From assembly GCF_001618685.1 (NCBI RefSeq), contig NZ_CP014342.1, positions 1,860,001 to 1,924,000 on the forward strand: a DNA stretch of 64,000 bases, read 5' to 3'. Source of the DNA: Geobacillus subterraneus (GTDB lineage Bacteria; Bacillota; Bacilli; Bacillales; Anoxybacillaceae). Below are positions 24,695 through 32,876 of this stretch, piece by piece; position 1 is the stretch's first letter; the number at the start of each line of letters is the position of its first letter. The position numbers were made by a program, and so were the translations under genes. The notes under the pieces are model-generated. The model was not told the DNA's origin. It made no database searches and saw only the letters and a list, made by a program, of their open reading frames with translations.

Positions 24695-26914
24695 TTATCT
24701 TTTCAGCGATTTGGCGGAGGACAGGCCATATAAATCGTACAACTTTAACGCCATCATCAAGTTGAACCGCTGCTCTGCCCCGCCTAAGGAGAAGCCGAGC
24801 ATTTCTTCAATCTTTTCGAGCCGATATTGAAGGGTGCTGCGGTGAATATACAGCTTTTCGGCGGTTTCGGTCAAATGGCCGTTGCAATCGAGAAAGACAC
24901 GAATCGTTTGCAGCCAATCCACGTTTCGTTCCGCCGAATGCCGGATCAACGGGCCAAGATATTTGTCGACAAACAGTTTCGCCGCCTCCAGCTCTTTTAA
25001 ATGGTGCAATACCGTGTACGCCCCAAGCTCGTCAAAAAATGCCAAGCTTGTCCCTTGAAAACTATGGAGAATGACTTGCAACGCCTGTACCGCCTGCTGA
25101 TAGCAAAAATAATAGTCACGGATCGATGTTGTTCTCCCCCCGATCCCTAAAAGCGCTCGGCAAGACGCCCCCTCCTCCTTCATCCACTCGTTGATCCGAT
25201 GATGCCACTCGTTCCAATATTTCGCGGGCTGCTTCCTCTCCTTGCTTGCCGGAACGATCAAAATATACCGATCGTCGATGGCCCCGTATAAGAGAGCAGG
25301 GTCTTCGATGGCGATCCGCGCTTTTAAGCGGTCCCATAACGCTGTTCTCTCGACATTCCGCTTGAACAAATCCACCTGCTCTTCCGATTCAGAAAACTGC
25401 AAATGCAAGACAGCAATGCGATGCTCATCAAAAATATTCCACTGAAATACATTAGCGTATTGGATAATGCTCTCTTCCTCTTCGATTTCCGCGGTCAACA
25501 GTTTATGCAAAAAGCTATCTTTCAGCTGTTCCCTTGTATCAAAAACAAGCTTCTGTTTCATAAACTGGATGGAAAAAATATTAAGAGCCAGTTCGACGCT
25601 GAGACGGAAAAAATCATCGATTTCTTGCGGATGCACATCAATGGCTAAATAACCGACCACGTCTCCCCCGCTGTTGATCGGCCAAACCGTCAGCGAAACG
25701 TCCGGCCAGCCATCAAGCAGGATATATCCCCCCATTCGGCTTTGCCCAACGGCTTGTCTTAATGCCTCGTTGGCGATGTCTTGCAGCTGCTGCTCGCTTA
25801 GCCGCCCCAATTCATAAGCGATCGGCCGCGTAAAGCGGTCAAAGACAATGACCGCTTTACCAAACATTTGGCTGAATGTTTTCGTAATGCCATGAAAGTT
25901 TTCATACCGGATCGTCTCTTTCATCAATTTTTGTTGATATTGAAGGAGAAGACGGAGGCGATGGGTATGATCCCGTTCCTGCTGATACAGCCGGACATTT
26001 TCTAGCATGACGGCAACGTAATTAGCCAGCATGTCTAAAATTCCTACATCTTCTTTCGTAAATGTTCCTTCGTTTTTTCGTTCGACGTGCAAGACACCGA
26101 TCGTTTTGAAGTTGACAACAAGCGGAACCGTTAACTGATCCCCGCCCGGTTTCTCTAAAAAGGGAAAATAGTCGCTTACCCGGTAGTTATTTTTCATCAT
26201 AATTTGCTGCGGGCCGCTGACTTTGCCATACGCAGGAGGATGAAACACAAAGCTATCGTCTTCTTCCCGGTACAAATACATACAGGCACCGCCCGCGTTC
26301 GTCCCTTTTCCGGCCCGCTCGACGATTTTTTCAACAAACCGCTCAAGCGGCGTATCGAGCGAAAAGTGTTGCGCAAGCCACTCGAGGCCAACCATTTTTC
26401 GCCGCTGACTTTCGTTTTTCTTGGCGACCGTAATGGCTAGGGCGACATCCTCGCCGAAATCGTCAAACAGTTGCCGCGCCTCGGCCAGCAGCGAAACATA
26501 GCGCCGAAAACCGATCATACAAATGCCGTATTCGTTTTCTTCATCTTTAATTGGAACGCTAAACCACGTTTTGATCCCATTTCTTCTCAATAAGTCAATC
26601 AATCGGCATGTGCACGCTTCATCCACCTCTTGAAACGTCGTGCTCCCTTCAAACAGACGCGGCAGGCAGCTGGTAATCGCGATGGGCGGATGAGAAATCC
26701 CACGGCGGAAATCGCCCTGATACAATGTCGGTACGACATCATCCCCTTCCTTTAACACGATGGCGATCAAGTCACATTCCAGCTCCGCCCGAAATGAAGT
26801 CACTAAGTATTGCAGCGCTTCTCCTTCTGTATTAAACTTGACGAGTTTTCGCGCTGTCGTTCGCAAATGGCTTTCAATTTTTTTCATCAGCCTTTGCCGC
26901 TTGCTTTCATCCAT
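24695..26914 (-). CDS. GAF-domain, PucR/CdaR-type transcriptional regulator
   Basis: This 739-residue regulator has two GAF-like sensor regions (about 10-165 and 180-320), a helical linker (EQDHTHRLRLLLQYQQKLM), a GGDEF-like/PucR middle region, and a C-terminal PucR-type helix-turn-helix: TIRVFLDCNGHLTETAEKLYIHRSTLQYRLEKIEEMLGF at ~685-725. PucR/CdaR proteins are mostly activators responding to a small effector. Position between acetoacetyl-CoA synthetase and the beta-oxidation row suggests it controls one or both, sensing an acyl-CoA or acid through the GAF domains (inference). AGGGGC precedes ATG 26914. Confidence 0.82.
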   Translation of the reverse strand: MDESKRQRLMKKIESHLRTTARKLVKFNTEGEALQYLVTSFRAELECDLIAIVLKEGDDVVPTLYQGDFRRGISHPPIAITSCLPRLFEGSTTFQEVDEACTCRLIDLLRRNGIKTWFSVPIKDEENEYGICMIGFRRYVSLLAEARQLFDDFGEDVALAITVAKKNESQRRKMVGLEWLAQHFSLDTPLERFVEKIVERAGKGTNAGGACMYLYREEDDSFVFHPPAYGKVSGPQQIMMKNNYRVSDYFPFLEKPGGDQLTVPLVVNFKTIGVLHVERKNEGTFTKEDVGILDMLANYVAVMLENVRLYQQERDHTHRLRLLLQYQQKLMKETIRYENFHGITKTFSQMFGKAVIVFDRFTRPIAYELGRLSEQQLQDIANEALRQAVGQSRMGGYILLDGWPDVSLTVWPINSGGDVVGYLAIDVHPQEIDDFFRLSVELALNIFSIQFMKQKLVFDTREQLKDSFLHKLLTAEIEEEESIIQYANVFQWNIFDEHRIAVLHLQFSESEEQVDLFKRNVERTALWDRLKARIAIEDPALLYGAIDDRYILIVPASKERKQPAKYWNEWHHRINEWMKEEGASCRALLGIGGRTTSIRDYYFCYQQAVQALQVILHSFQGTSLAFFDELGAYTVLHHLKELEAAKLFVDKYLGPLIRHSAERNVDWLQTIRVFLDCNGHLTETAEKLYIHRSTLQYRLEKIEEMLGFSLGGAEQRFNLMMALKLYDLYGLSSAKSLKR

Positions 26915-26953
26915 AGCCCCTGTCCCCCTTGCTTATGGTCTTTCGACAAACAG

Positions 26954-26993
26954 AAAGGTTGTTATTAAGCCCATCTACTTAATAACAACCTTT
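26954..26993 (-). terminator. Long 16-bp perfect hairpin between aacS and the regulator gene
   Basis: AAAGGTTGTTATTAAG (26954-26969) and CTTAATAACAACCTTT (26978-26993) are exact complements with an 8-base loop. It begins 22 bases after the aacS stop. On the minus strand only CTGTTTG follows, without a T-run, so it could be a leaky terminator, an attenuator before the regulator, or an mRNA-stability element. Confidence 0.6.
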
Positions 26994-27014
26994 CGCTCCG
27001 TTTCGGAAAAGAGT

Positions 27015-29018
27015 TCAGCTCGTTTTTGATTTCGCTGCCAATGTTTTTGCCAGTTCGAGGAAAAAGTCGAGCGCCTCCGGATTGGCCATCGAGCCTGGGT
27101 TGACCGCTTTTTCGAGCGGGAAACCTAAGAGCAGCTTGCGGATCGGAATTTCCATTTTCTTTCCGTTTAACGTTTTCGGGATTTGCTTTACCTCGTAAAT
27201 GTCGTCCGGAATAAAGCGCGGCGAGACATGCTGCCGGATCGACTGGCGGATGCGTTCTTTCAGCTCATCATCGAGCGCCACGCCCGGCTTGAGGACGACA
27301 AACAGCGGCATGAACGATTGCTTGCCCATCATTTCTAAATCGACGACAAGGCTCTCAAGCACCCCGTCGACCGCTTCGACGGCGCGGTAAATTTCACTCG
27401 TGCCCATGCGGACGCCGGCGCGGTTGATCGTTGAGTCGGAGCGGCCGTAAATGACGCAGCCGCCTTGTTCATCAATCTTAATCCAATCGCCGTGCTTCCA
27501 GACGCCCGGATACGTGTCGAAATAGCTGTTCCGGTACCGCTCGCCGTCCGGGTCGTTCCAGAAAAAGAGCGGCATCGATGGCATGGGCTTCGTAATGACG
27601 AGTTCACCGACCTCATTCACAAGCGGCTGGCCGTTTTCATCAAATGCTTGTACATCAGCGCCAAGCGCACGGCACGAGAGGACGCCGGCGCGCACCGGCA
27701 AAATCGGCGAACCGACGACAAACGCGGTACACACATCCGTTCCGCCGCTGCACGATGCCAGGCAAATGTCATCCTTCACATTTTCATACACCCAGGCAAA
27801 CCCTTCAACCGTGAGCGGTGAGCCGGTCGAAAGCACGGCCTCAAGCTTCGATAGGTCATAGTGCTCTTTCGGTTTGAGGCCGAGCTTCATGCAGACGTTA
27901 ATAAACGCCGCGCTCGTGCCAAAATGGGTGATCCCCGCTTTCTCTGCGAGTTCCCATAAGACGTTGCCATCCGGGTACGTCGGGCTGCCGTCATAGAGCA
28001 CCACGGTCGCCCCAGCGAGCAACCCGCCGATCAAAAAGTTCCACATCATCCATCCGGTCGTCGTGAACCAGAAAAATGTGCTCTCTGGCGTCAAGTTATC
28101 GGCAATCGACAGCGCTTTCAAATGTTCGAGCAAAATGCCGCCATGCCCTTGGACGATTGGCTTTGGCAAACCGGTCGTCCCCGAAGAATACAAAACCCAA
28201 AGCGGGTGGTTAAACGGAACGTCTTCATAGACAAGCTTCGCCTTATTGGCGACGACATCGTCCCACAGCACCACCCCGTCACCGGGCGCTTCGAGTTGTT
28301 CGCGCCAATACGGAAGCAGCACCGTCTTTTTCAATGACGGCAGCTTGGCGCGCAACTCCGAAACGACCGGCATTTTGTCAAACTCTTTGCCGTTGTATTG
28401 GCAGCCATCGATGGCAAACAACACGGTCGGCTCGATTTGCACGAACCGGTCGATGACGCTGCCGGCGCCAAAGTCGGGTGAGCAGCTTGACCAAATGGCG
28501 CCAATCGAGGCGCAAGCCAAAAACGCCATCACCGTCTCTGGAATATTCGGCATATAGGCGACAACGCGGTCGCCGCGCTTCACCCCCATTTCCCGCAGCG
28601 CTTGGGCGATCGCCGCTGTCTTTTCGGCCAGCTCCTGCCACGACACTTCCCGATACGGGACGCGCTCAGAGCGGAAAATCAGCGCCGGTCGGTCAGCGCG
28701 CGCATGACGGAATACATGTTTCGCATAGTTGAGCGTCGCCCCGGGAAACCATTCCGCCCCCGGCATCTTCCGCTCCCGCAGCACACATTCGTACGGTGTC
28801 GCTGCCTGCACACCGGCATATTCCCAAACCGTTTCCCAAAACTGTTCAAGCTGTTCGACTGACCATGTCCATAGCTGGCGGTACGAGGCAAACGACAGCC
28901 CTTTATGTTCTTTCAGCCAGTCCATATACCGCTGAATGTTGGACTGTTTGACTTGCTCGTTTGTTGGTTGCCAAAGGATCGTCCCTTCCGTAATCGCTTT
29001 CATTTGATCGTGCGTCAA
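27015..29018 (-). CDS. Acetoacetyl-CoA synthetase
   Basis: The 667-residue enzyme activates acetoacetate with ATP and CoA. The N-terminus (ILWQPTNEQVKQSNIQRYMDWLKEHKGLSFASYRQLWTWSVEQLEQFWETVWEYAGV) is typical of AACS and distinguishes it from acetyl-CoA synthetase. Core motifs are VLYSSGTTGLPKPIVQGHGG, FFWFTTTGWMMWNFLIGGLL, KHGDWIKIDEQGGCVIYGRSDSTINRAGVRMGTSEIY and the C-terminal KTLNGKKMEIPIRKLL. It probably starts at TTG 29018, nine bases behind GGCGGTGA; ATG 29003 is the alternative. It could feed ketone bodies or leucine breakdown products into the thiolase encoded nearby. Confidence 0.9.
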   Translation of the reverse strand: MTHDQMKAITEGTILWQPTNEQVKQSNIQRYMDWLKEHKGLSFASYRQLWTWSVEQLEQFWETVWEYAGVQAATPYECVLRERKMPGAEWFPGATLNYAKHVFRHARADRPALIFRSERVPYREVSWQELAEKTAAIAQALREMGVKRGDRVVAYMPNIPETVMAFLACASIGAIWSSCSPDFGAGSVIDRFVQIEPTVLFAIDGCQYNGKEFDKMPVVSELRAKLPSLKKTVLLPYWREQLEAPGDGVVLWDDVVANKAKLVYEDVPFNHPLWVLYSSGTTGLPKPIVQGHGGILLEHLKALSIADNLTPESTFFWFTTTGWMMWNFLIGGLLAGATVVLYDGSPTYPDGNVLWELAEKAGITHFGTSAAFINVCMKLGLKPKEHYDLSKLEAVLSTGSPLTVEGFAWVYENVKDDICLASCSGGTDVCTAFVVGSPILPVRAGVLSCRALGADVQAFDENGQPLVNEVGELVITKPMPSMPLFFWNDPDGERYRNSYFDTYPGVWKHGDWIKIDEQGGCVIYGRSDSTINRAGVRMGTSEIYRAVEAVDGVLESLVVDLEMMGKQSFMPLFVVLKPGVALDDELKERIRQSIRQHVSPRFIPDDIYEVKQIPKTLNGKKMEIPIRKLLLGFPLEKAVNPGSMANPEALDFFLELAKTLAAKSKTS

Positions 29019-29043
29019 TGGACGCCGTCACCGCCTTTCTGCC

Positions 29044-29100
29044 AATAGTTTGTTCAGACTATTCATATGATAACATGATTTCCTACTGTTTTGAATAGTT
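29044..29100. promoter_or_regulatory. Cluster of inverted AATAGT/ACTATT half-sites before aacS
   Basis: AATAGT (29044-29049), ACTATTCA (29058-29065) and TGAATAGT (29092-29099) form overlapping inverted pairs in the gap between aacS and feoA. They sit where the aacS promoter must be. Binding by the PucR-type regulator is a guess from proximity. Confidence 0.35.
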
Positions 29101-29115
29101 GTCGGTTCGACAACT
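29097..29115. promoter_or_regulatory. 19-bp palindrome upstream of feoA
   Basis: AGTTGTCG-GTT-CGACAACT: perfect 8-base arms with a 3-base centre, 28 bases before the feoA -35 box. It is not a recognisable Fur box. It could be an operator for feoA or for the divergent aacS. Confidence 0.5.
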
Positions 29116-29142
29116 CTGTCAGAAAAAGAAGAAGCAAATGGG

Positions 29143-29172
29143 TTGACAACAGCGAGGCAACTGGAATATGAT
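29143..29172 (+). promoter_or_regulatory. Promoter of the feo operon
   Basis: TTGACA (29143-29148), 18 bases, TATGAT (29167-29172). It is a good SigA-type promoter 69 bases ahead of feoA. No clear Fur box overlaps it, which is unusual for feo genes. Confidence 0.65.
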
Positions 29173-29240
29173 AAATTCAAAAGTTGGTCTAATCCAAAAA
29201 AATGTCCTTAACAAAAAATATTAACCGGAGGGAAACTTTT

Positions 29241-29495
29241 ATGGCAAAAGCAAAACACTGCCGCCTCTCCGATACGAAACCGGGTGATCGCTTTCGCATC
29301 GAAAAGGTTGATGTTCCTGATCCTGTGTTAAAAAGGCGGTTGCTCGATTTGGGATTTGTACCCGGCGGGGAAGTGAAGGTTGGACAAAGAAGCCCGCTTG
29401 GCGACCCGACCGCCTATCGCGTTTGTGGAACGACGATCGCATTAAGGAAAGAAGAAAGCGACTATATTTACGGGGAGAAGATTCACCATGACTGA
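29241..29495 (+). CDS. feoA: Ferrous iron transport protein FeoA
   Basis: This 84-residue SH3-like protein is required for FeoB-mediated Fe(II) uptake. CRLSDTKPGDRFRIEKVDVPDPVLKRRLLDLGFVPGGEVKVGQRSPLGDPTAYRVCGTTIALRKEES is a full FeoA domain, with the usual L-DLG-F-PG core. ATG 29241 is chosen because GGAGGG lies nine bases upstream; the frame opens earlier at 29202 without a site. It overlaps feoB's GTPase gene by 8 bases. Confidence 0.92.
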   Translation: MAKAKHCRLSDTKPGDRFRIEKVDVPDPVLKRRLLDLGFVPGGEVKVGQRSPLGDPTAYRVCGTTIALRKEESDYIYGEKIHHD

Positions 29496-30222
29496 TAGGA
29501 CGTATACAGTTGCCCTAATGGGAAATCCGAACACCGGCAAAAGCACGTTGTTCAATGTCTTAACGGGCCTGCGCCAACATACCGGCAACTGGCCCGGGAA
29601 AACGGTCACTCATGCGGAAGGAGAATGCCGCCACCGCGGCGCATTGTACCGGATCGTCGACTTGCCGGGAACGTATTCGCTCTATTCCAATTCAGCCGAT
29701 GAAGAGGTGGCGCGCGATTTTCTTCTGTTTCAACGTCCTGACGTCACGGTCGTTGTCGTCGATGCGACGGCATTAGAACGCAACTTGAATCTAGCGCTTC
29801 AAGTATTGGAAATGACCGATCGGGCCATTGTCGCCATCAATTTGATGGATGAAGCGAAAAAGAAAGGCTTTCACATCAACACAAAAAAATTGGCTGCCAA
29901 ACTCGGTGTGCCGGTCGTGCCGATTTCGGCCCGCAACCGGGAAGGAATCGATGCACTGCTTGATGCGGTGGATGCCATGGCGCATGGCCGCATTCACACC
30001 ACCCCGCTTTCCATCCGGTACAGTCCGGAAATCGAACGAGGCATTGCCAAGCTCTTGCCCCTTGTCAAGGAACTGATGGGTGACACGCATCCTGCTCGCT
30101 GGATCGCTCTTCGTCTCCTTGACGGTGATGCATCGCTGCTTCAAGCGCTGAAACAACCGCCGCAACGATTGATCAAGGAGGGGAACGCGTATGCCTGCTG
30201 CGGATCTGTCAAATCAGTTTGA
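29488..30222 (+). CDS. feoB: FeoB, GTPase part (split feoB)
   Basis: The 244-residue protein is the cytosolic G domain of FeoB with part of its GDI domain. Motifs: G1 GNPNTGKST at 12-20, switch I HTGNWPGKTV, G3 DLPGTYSL, G4 NLMD, and G5 SARN. It ends at the GDI region (ARWIALRLLDGDASLLQAL) where the usual protein would continue into the membrane domain; instead the frame stops and a new gene overlaps it by 32 bases in another frame. It would have to associate with the downstream membrane protein to gate Fe(II) uptake. Confidence 0.88.
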   Translation: MTDRTYTVALMGNPNTGKSTLFNVLTGLRQHTGNWPGKTVTHAEGECRHRGALYRIVDLPGTYSLYSNSADEEVARDFLLFQRPDVTVVVVDATALERNLNLALQVLEMTDRAIVAINLMDEAKKKGFHINTKKLAAKLGVPVVPISARNREGIDALLDAVDAMAHGRIHTTPLSIRYSPEIERGIAKLLPLVKELMGDTHPARWIALRLLDGDASLLQALKQPPQRLIKEGNAYACCGSVKSV

Positions 30223-31585
30223 CCAGCTCATGAACGAAGCCAAGTCATTAGCACCGGCTGACACGCGTGAACAGATCGTGTCTGCCATTTTCCAAACGTC
30301 CGCTGCGCTTTCTCAAGAATGTGTCACGCATACAGCGGCCGCAAAACGCGATCGAACGGAACAAATTGACCGCATCGTCACGTCGAAGCGGTGGGGATTT
30401 CCGATTATGCTGGCGCTGCTCGCCGCTGTCCTGTACATGACAATCGCCGGCGCCAACGTCTTTTCCGATTCGCTCGCCCGCTTGTTCGGAACGATCGAAA
30501 CGTATCTCACCATGGCGTTTCAAGCGATGCACGCCCCCGACTGGCTGCACGGCCTCCTTGTGCTTGGTCTATACAGAGGCACGGCTTGGGTTGTCAGCGT
30601 GATGCTGCCGCCGATGGCCATTTTCTTTCCCGTATTCGCGTTGCTCGAAAACTACGGCTACTTGCCCCGTGTCGCCTTCAACATGGATCGCTTGTTTCAA
30701 AAAGCGGGAGCGCATGGCAAACAATCGCTGACGATGGCCATGGGCTTCGGCTGCAACGCGGCGGCCATCATGTCGACGCGCATTATCGAATCGCCGCGCG
30801 AGCGGATGCTCGCGATTTTGACGAACAACTTCGTCCCGTGCAACGGACGTTGGCCAACGCTGATTTTGCTTTCTTCCTTATTTATGGCAGCCGGCTATAC
30901 AGGTGGATGGAACACGTTCGTGACAGCAGGTGTGGTCGTCGCCATGGTGTTGTTTGGCATCGTCGTCACGTTGACCGTTTCATGGGTCTTATCCAAGACG
31001 GCCTTGCGCGGCATTCCGACCCATTACACGCTGGAGCTGCCGCCGTACCGACGCCCGAAAATCATGGAGACGATCATCCGGGCCACCCTCGACAAATCAC
31101 TTTATGTGCTGAAACGGGCGGTAACGGTTGCGGCGCCAGCCGGCGTAATCACATGGATTCTCGCCAATCTTCATATCGGCGACACAACCGCGCTGGCCGC
31201 TTTCGCCCACTGGCTTGACCCATTTGCCCAATCATTGGGATTGGATGGCTACATTTTGATGGCGTTCGTTTTAGGCTTGCCAGCCAATGAAATTGTCGTG
31301 CCGATTTTGCTGATGGGCTATTTATCCGCGGGGGCGCTCATCGAAGCCGATGGTCTGCATTCTCTTAAACAACTTTTGCTCGACCACGGCTGGACGTGGC
31401 TCACCGCCCTCAATATGATGCTGTTTTCCTTGCTTCACTACCCATGCGGCACGACGCTCGTCAACATTTACAAAGAAACGAAAAGCGCAAAATGGACGTT
31501 CGTCGCCTTTGCCTTGCCGACAGCGATTGCCATTGCGGTCACCTTTACGACCGCACAGCTGGCGAGATGGCTCGGGCTCGTATAA
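30191..31585 (+). CDS. FeoB, membrane part (split feoB)
   Basis: This 464-residue polytopic protein begins with the rest of the GDI-like region (about 1-70), then the FeoB membrane domain. PPMAIFFPVFALLENYGYLPRVAFNMDRLFQKAGAHGKQSLTMAMGFGCNAAAIMSTRIIESPRERMLAILTNNFVPCNGRWP is the conserved Gate motif, with both Cys residues. AAGGAGGGG lies seven bases before ATG 30191, which argues for a genuine separate start rather than a sequencing frameshift. A programmed or accidental +1 shift cannot be excluded. No feoC follows. Confidence 0.88.
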   Translation: MPAADLSNQFDQLMNEAKSLAPADTREQIVSAIFQTSAALSQECVTHTAAAKRDRTEQIDRIVTSKRWGFPIMLALLAAVLYMTIAGANVFSDSLARLFGTIETYLTMAFQAMHAPDWLHGLLVLGLYRGTAWVVSVMLPPMAIFFPVFALLENYGYLPRVAFNMDRLFQKAGAHGKQSLTMAMGFGCNAAAIMSTRIIESPRERMLAILTNNFVPCNGRWPTLILLSSLFMAAGYTGGWNTFVTAGVVVAMVLFGIVVTLTVSWVLSKTALRGIPTHYTLELPPYRRPKIMETIIRATLDKSLYVLKRAVTVAAPAGVITWILANLHIGDTTALAAFAHWLDPFAQSLGLDGYILMAFVLGLPANEIVVPILLMGYLSAGALIEADGLHSLKQLLLDHGWTWLTALNMMLFSLLHYPCGTTLVNIYKETKSAKWTFVAFALPTAIAIAVTFTTAQLARWLGLV

Positions 31586-31591
31586 ACGGCG

Positions 31592-31632
31592 CAGCCCCGC
31601 TTCCCGATCGAGGAAAACGGGGCTGTTTTTTT
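31592..31632 (+). terminator. Terminator of the feo operon
   Basis: CAGCCCCG (31592-31599) and CGGGGCTG (31618-31625) with seven T residues after, six bases past the feoB stop. Confidence 0.9.
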
Positions 31633-31639
31633 GGACAAC

Positions 31640-31830
31640 TAGACTTGATAAGAAAAAGCAGTTCTTCACCAAACGTTGTACTGGAAGGCGCCCACTCATA
31701 GCTTTCATCCATTTCTTGAATCATGAATGAGGTTGCATGATGGCGCAAGAAACCGATCCGATTGGCCAAGCGCATATTATGGCGATGAACCGAAGAAACA
31801 GCGCCGCCTCCAATTCTCCATCCTTCTTCC
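31640..31830 (-). other. Possible decayed coding fragment
   Basis: Minus-strand translation here gives a protein-like stretch (NMRLANRIGFLRHHATSFMIQEMDESYEW and a following FGEELLFLIKSS) with no start site of its own and no family I can name. It lies between the feo terminator and phoE, facing the same way as phoE. Confidence 0.25.
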
Positions 31831-31834
31831 CTAT

Positions 31835-32461
31835 CTATACTTCCTTGACTTCTTCTAGATGGGAAACATCGCCTTCCACAACCAGGTGAAACACGTCCGC
31901 ATTCACCTCCACAATCGTCACGCTCGTGCCGTACATATACGGCGGCGCCCACAGCTGGTCAAGCGGCGCGCCCTTGAACGCCGCCACAAGCGTTTTCAGC
32001 ACGACGCCGTGGGTGACGATTAACACCGTTTCTCCCTCGTGCCGCTCGATGATGCGCCGCACCGCTTCAAGCGCCCGCTGTTGCACGTCGCAAAACCGCT
32101 CGCCACGCTGTGGAGCGTACAGATGGGGGGCGTTCCAAAAATGGTCGAACGCGATCGGATCCATTTCCCGGATCTCGTCATGCGTCTTGCCTTCCCAATC
32201 GCCAAGACGAATCTCGCGCAGCCGCTCGTCTTGATAGATCGGAATGAGCCGCCCGCCGCGGACGAGCTCGGCCGTTTCCAGCGCCCGGCCGCTTGTGCTT
32301 GTGTAAATCGCGGCCAATTCCACCGCTTCAAGCCGCTTTCCAAGCCGCATGGCGTCTTGCCGCCCTTTTTCCGTGAGCGGCGAGTCTTGCCATCCTTGCA
32401 TCCGCTTTTCGACGTTCCACTTCGTTTCCCCATGTCTGGTCAAATACAAGGTTGTCCCCAT
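31835..32461 (-). CDS. phoE: Broad-specificity histidine phosphatase PhoE
   Basis: The 208-residue protein belongs to the phosphoglycerate mutase-like histidine phosphatases. LTRHGETKWN (RHGE at 9-12) holds the phosphorylated His, TSTSGRALETAELV the second Arg, REIRLGDWEGKTHDEI the proton-donor Glu and LIVTHGVVLKTL the second His. As I recall the B. stearothermophilus PhoE phosphatase sequence, this is nearly identical to it, which is the strongest taxonomic marker in the window. The biological substrate is uncertain. It is monocistronic by context. Confidence 0.92.
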   Translation of the reverse strand: MGTTLYLTRHGETKWNVEKRMQGWQDSPLTEKGRQDAMRLGKRLEAVELAAIYTSTSGRALETAELVRGGRLIPIYQDERLREIRLGDWEGKTHDEIREMDPIAFDHFWNAPHLYAPQRGERFCDVQQRALEAVRRIIERHEGETVLIVTHGVVLKTLVAAFKGAPLDQLWAPPYMYGTSVTIVEVNADVFHLVVEGDVSHLEEVKEV

Positions 32462-32522
32462 GTGTTCCTTTGCTTCTCCTCTCTATTCATCTATCGATCA
32501 TTCAACCGCCCGCTCAGGCAAG

Positions 32523-32690
32523 CTAGCCAAAAAAGCGCTCGCCACATCGTTGCAGAGAAGCGATCGTATCGTGAAGCGGCGGGAGCGCTGTGCTGCTGAT
32601 GAGCTGCGCCTCGATCGCATACGCGCGCCGCTGCAGGCGCAGCACCATAGCGGCCGTTTTCTCATCTGCGATCTGAAGTTCCGCAATCAT
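32523..32690 (-). pseudogene. GNAT acetyltransferase, truncated N-terminal remnant
   Basis: ATG 32690 behind GGGAGAGG opens a 55-codon frame, IAELQIADEKTAAMVLRLQRRAYAIEAQLI then ALPPLHDTIASLQRCGERFFG, stopping at TAG. This matches the first two helices and first strand of GNAT N-acetyltransferases (the QRRAY-EA-LI-PPL-T-L-ER-FYG pattern). The acetyl-CoA-binding half is missing and is not found downstream before phoE. It is either a truncated pseudogene or a very short expressed fragment. Confidence 0.6.
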
Positions 32691-32712
32691 GTTCCTCTCC
32701 CTTTCGATGGCG

Positions 32713-32737
32713 AAAAAGCGGCCGAGCCCGGCCGCTT
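32713..32737 (-). terminator. Hairpin terminator behind the TnpB chimera
   Basis: AAGCGGCC (32716-32723) pairs with GGCCGCTT (32730-32737), and on the minus strand the run of T from 32717 to 32713 follows. It lies just past the transposon right end and before the GNAT remnant. Confidence 0.75.
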
Positions 32738-32741
32738 GTCG

Positions 32742-32876
32742 TTAGTCAACTACCCCCACTTCGCTAACACTTGAAGTGGGGGCTTGCAACTCCCCAGAAG
32801 TACGAGCGGACTTCGTCCTCCTTCCTTGACTTGGGGTTGCATCAGGGGCAGGTTGACAGCTGCCCAACGACGCAGG
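32742..32876 (-). ncRNA. IS200/IS605 right end with probable omega (reRNA) scaffold
   Basis: Directly behind the TnpB stop the minus strand carries stacked hairpins: GGGCAG/CTGCCC (32846-32851 with 32860-32865), long-range TGCAAC-rich pairings, and a final perfect 10-bp stem CCCCCACTTC/GAAGTGGGGG (32753-32762 with 32773-32782). This is the layout of the right end of IS605-type elements, where the guide RNA of TnpB is made. The element boundary is probably near TAGTTGAC (~32744-32751); bases beyond it would be the guide. RNA production is inference. Confidence 0.55.

Noticed and set aside
30391-31218. 275-codon frame within the feoB membrane gene in another phase
   Set aside because: Arg/His-rich composition, no family resemblance, and fully inside a gene with clear FeoB motifs.
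29488-31585. feoB split as a simple sequencing error
   Set aside because: Not adopted as the main reading because a near-perfect ribosome site lies seven bases before the second ATG. It is still possible and is stated in the entry.
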